The notes below the pieces were generated by a model, which was given only the letters and a program-made list of their open reading frames with translations, did no database searches and was not told the DNA's origin. Positions 4,537 to 5,280 of a DNA stretch of 5,280 nucleotides are shown in pieces (within the stretch, counting starts at the first letter, position 1; each line of letters starts with the position of its first letter). The DNA is taken from positions 1 to 5,280 of the forward strand of contig RFQK01000119.1 of the NCBI GenBank assembly GCA_009925045.1, given 5' to 3'. Source of the DNA: Methylococcaceae bacterium. GTDB lineage: Bacteria > Pseudomonadota > Gammaproteobacteria > Methylococcales > Methylomonadaceae. A program made the translations under genes and the position numbers.

Positions 4537-5280
4537 ATGATCGATGCGCAACGCATACTGCAAGAAACTTATCCCGATTTCAAACTGGGCAAAGACAATA
4601 AACTGGTTTTGAAAGCCCTCAAAAAGCTAATCCATGAGGATGATTTCAACGAAGTGATTCGCAAGAATCAGCATTTGCGTGGCTTTGCATTTCTAGACAA
4701 GTTATTAAGCTATTTTAAATTCAGCTACCAGATCGATAACGACTCTTATAACAATATCCCGTCTGAAGGACGTTTGATTATTGTCGCCAATCATCCGATT
4801 GGGACCCTGGATGGTCTTGCCTTGGTGAAATTAGTGCGCTCTGTTCGCCCTGATGTCCGAATAGTGGCGAATCGTGTGTTATCACATATGGAACCACTGG
4901 CCTCAGTATTCTTACCAGTCGATGTCTTATCCGGTGACAGAAAACTATTAAAAGCTTCTTACCAAACCATGCTGGATGCTTTAGAGCAGGAACAGGCCAT
5001 CATTCTGTTTCCAGCCGGCGAAGTCTCCAGAATCACCCCTAAAGGTGTGCGTGACGGTGAGTGGCAAAGCGGCTTCATCAAACTGGCGCAAAAAACTCAG
5101 TCGCCAATTTTGCCTATCCATGTCAAAGCCAAAAACTCTGCTTTCTTTTACAGCGCCTCTACCTTATATAAGCCGCTCGGCACCATGTTGCTGGTTAAAG
5201 AAATGTTTAACAAGAAAAATCAAACGATCCGTTTCCGTGTCGGCGCGCCAATCCCCTTTTCAGAATTGGCCAACAGTGAA
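4537..5280 (+). CDS. PlsC/hemolysin-type acyltransferase, probably N-terminal half of OlsF-like ornithine-lipid synthase (cut by window edge)
   Basis: The frame stays open from ATG 4537 to the window end (248 codons), so the C-terminus is unseen. The 1-acylglycerol-phosphate acyltransferase fold is shown by the catalytic block ANHPIGTLDG (84-93, His86 and Asp92). It is also shown by a FPAGEVSR block (158-165) in the place of the usual FPEGT motif, followed by RDGEWQSGF and a PILPIHVKAKN segment (190-200). The His-to-Asp spacing is one longer than plain HX4D, as in the hemolysin/OlsF-like branch. In OlsF such a domain O-acylates lyso-ornithine lipid and a C-terminal GNAT domain makes that intermediate; OlsA is the stand-alone form. 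Both make phosphorus-free ornithine lipids. No signal peptide is seen; membrane-associated action is expected. AGGAA at 4523-4527, 9 bases upstream, is a fair ribosome binding site. The gene is divergent from the PlcP-like one. A plain lysophospholipid acyltransferase is the alternative. Confidence 0.8.
   Translation, partial: MIDAQRILQETYPDFKLGKDNKLVLKALKKLIHEDDFNEVIRKNQHLRGFAFLDKLLSYFKFSYQIDNDSYNNIPSEGRLIIVANHPIGTLDGLALVKLVRSVRPDVRIVANRVLSHMEPLASVFLPVDVLSGDRKLLKASYQTMLDALEQEQAIILFPAGEVSRITPKGVRDGEWQSGFIKLAQKTQSPILPIHVKAKNSAFFYSASTLYKPLGTMLLVKEMFNKKNQTIRFRVGAPIPFSELANSE

Overview
The window reads as a chromosomal stretch of a Gram-negative, probably marine gammaproteobacterium with moderate GC. 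The reasons are the long form of PstC with a large periplasmic insertion, a PstS2-type phosphate-binding protein, a FolA-type dihydrofolate reductase, and a COG2908 metallophosphoesterase beside a PlsC/hemolysin-type acyltransferase. Kangiella-, Shewanella- or Alteromonas-like groups are possible, but the genus is a guess. No mobile element, tRNA, rRNA or CRISPR array was seen. No gene-free gap exceeds about 165 bases.

Layout: on the minus strand, bases 1-985 hold the N-terminal 328 codons of pstC (cut by the window edge). It is preceded by pstS (2123-1134) and a well-formed Pho box and promoter (2154-2214). folA (2748-2263) lies upstream of that on the same strand. A divergent, non-canonical asparaginase-family gene (2801-3610, plus) runs head-on into, and overlaps by 102 bases, a PlcP-like metallophosphoesterase (4372-3509, minus). 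A 164-base intergenic region (4373-4536), dense in TGACA/TGTCA cores, separates that gene from a divergent acyltransferase (4537 to beyond 5280, plus). The acyltransferase resembles the N-terminal half of OlsF, the ornithine-lipid synthase.

How the genes may work together: PstS captures phosphate in the periplasm and PstC is part of the inner-membrane import channel. The COG2908 enzyme resembles PlcP, the phospholipase C that strips phosphate head groups from membrane phospholipids in phosphate-starved bacteria. OlsF-type acyltransferases make phosphorus-free ornithine lipids. The best hypothesis is therefore a phosphate-starvation locus joining high-affinity import to membrane-lipid remodelling, with PhoB as the likely regulator. 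The Pho box at pstS is strong, and a two-repeat Pho-like site lies upstream of the plcP-like gene. folA and the asparaginase-like gene look like passengers.

Two further points deserve attention. The pstS-pstC gap carries an intrinsic-terminator-like hairpin whose only two non-Watson-Crick positions are G-U wobbles on the transcribed strand. The asparaginase-like gene seems to lack its C-terminal end and has Arg where the family's catalytic Lys is expected.
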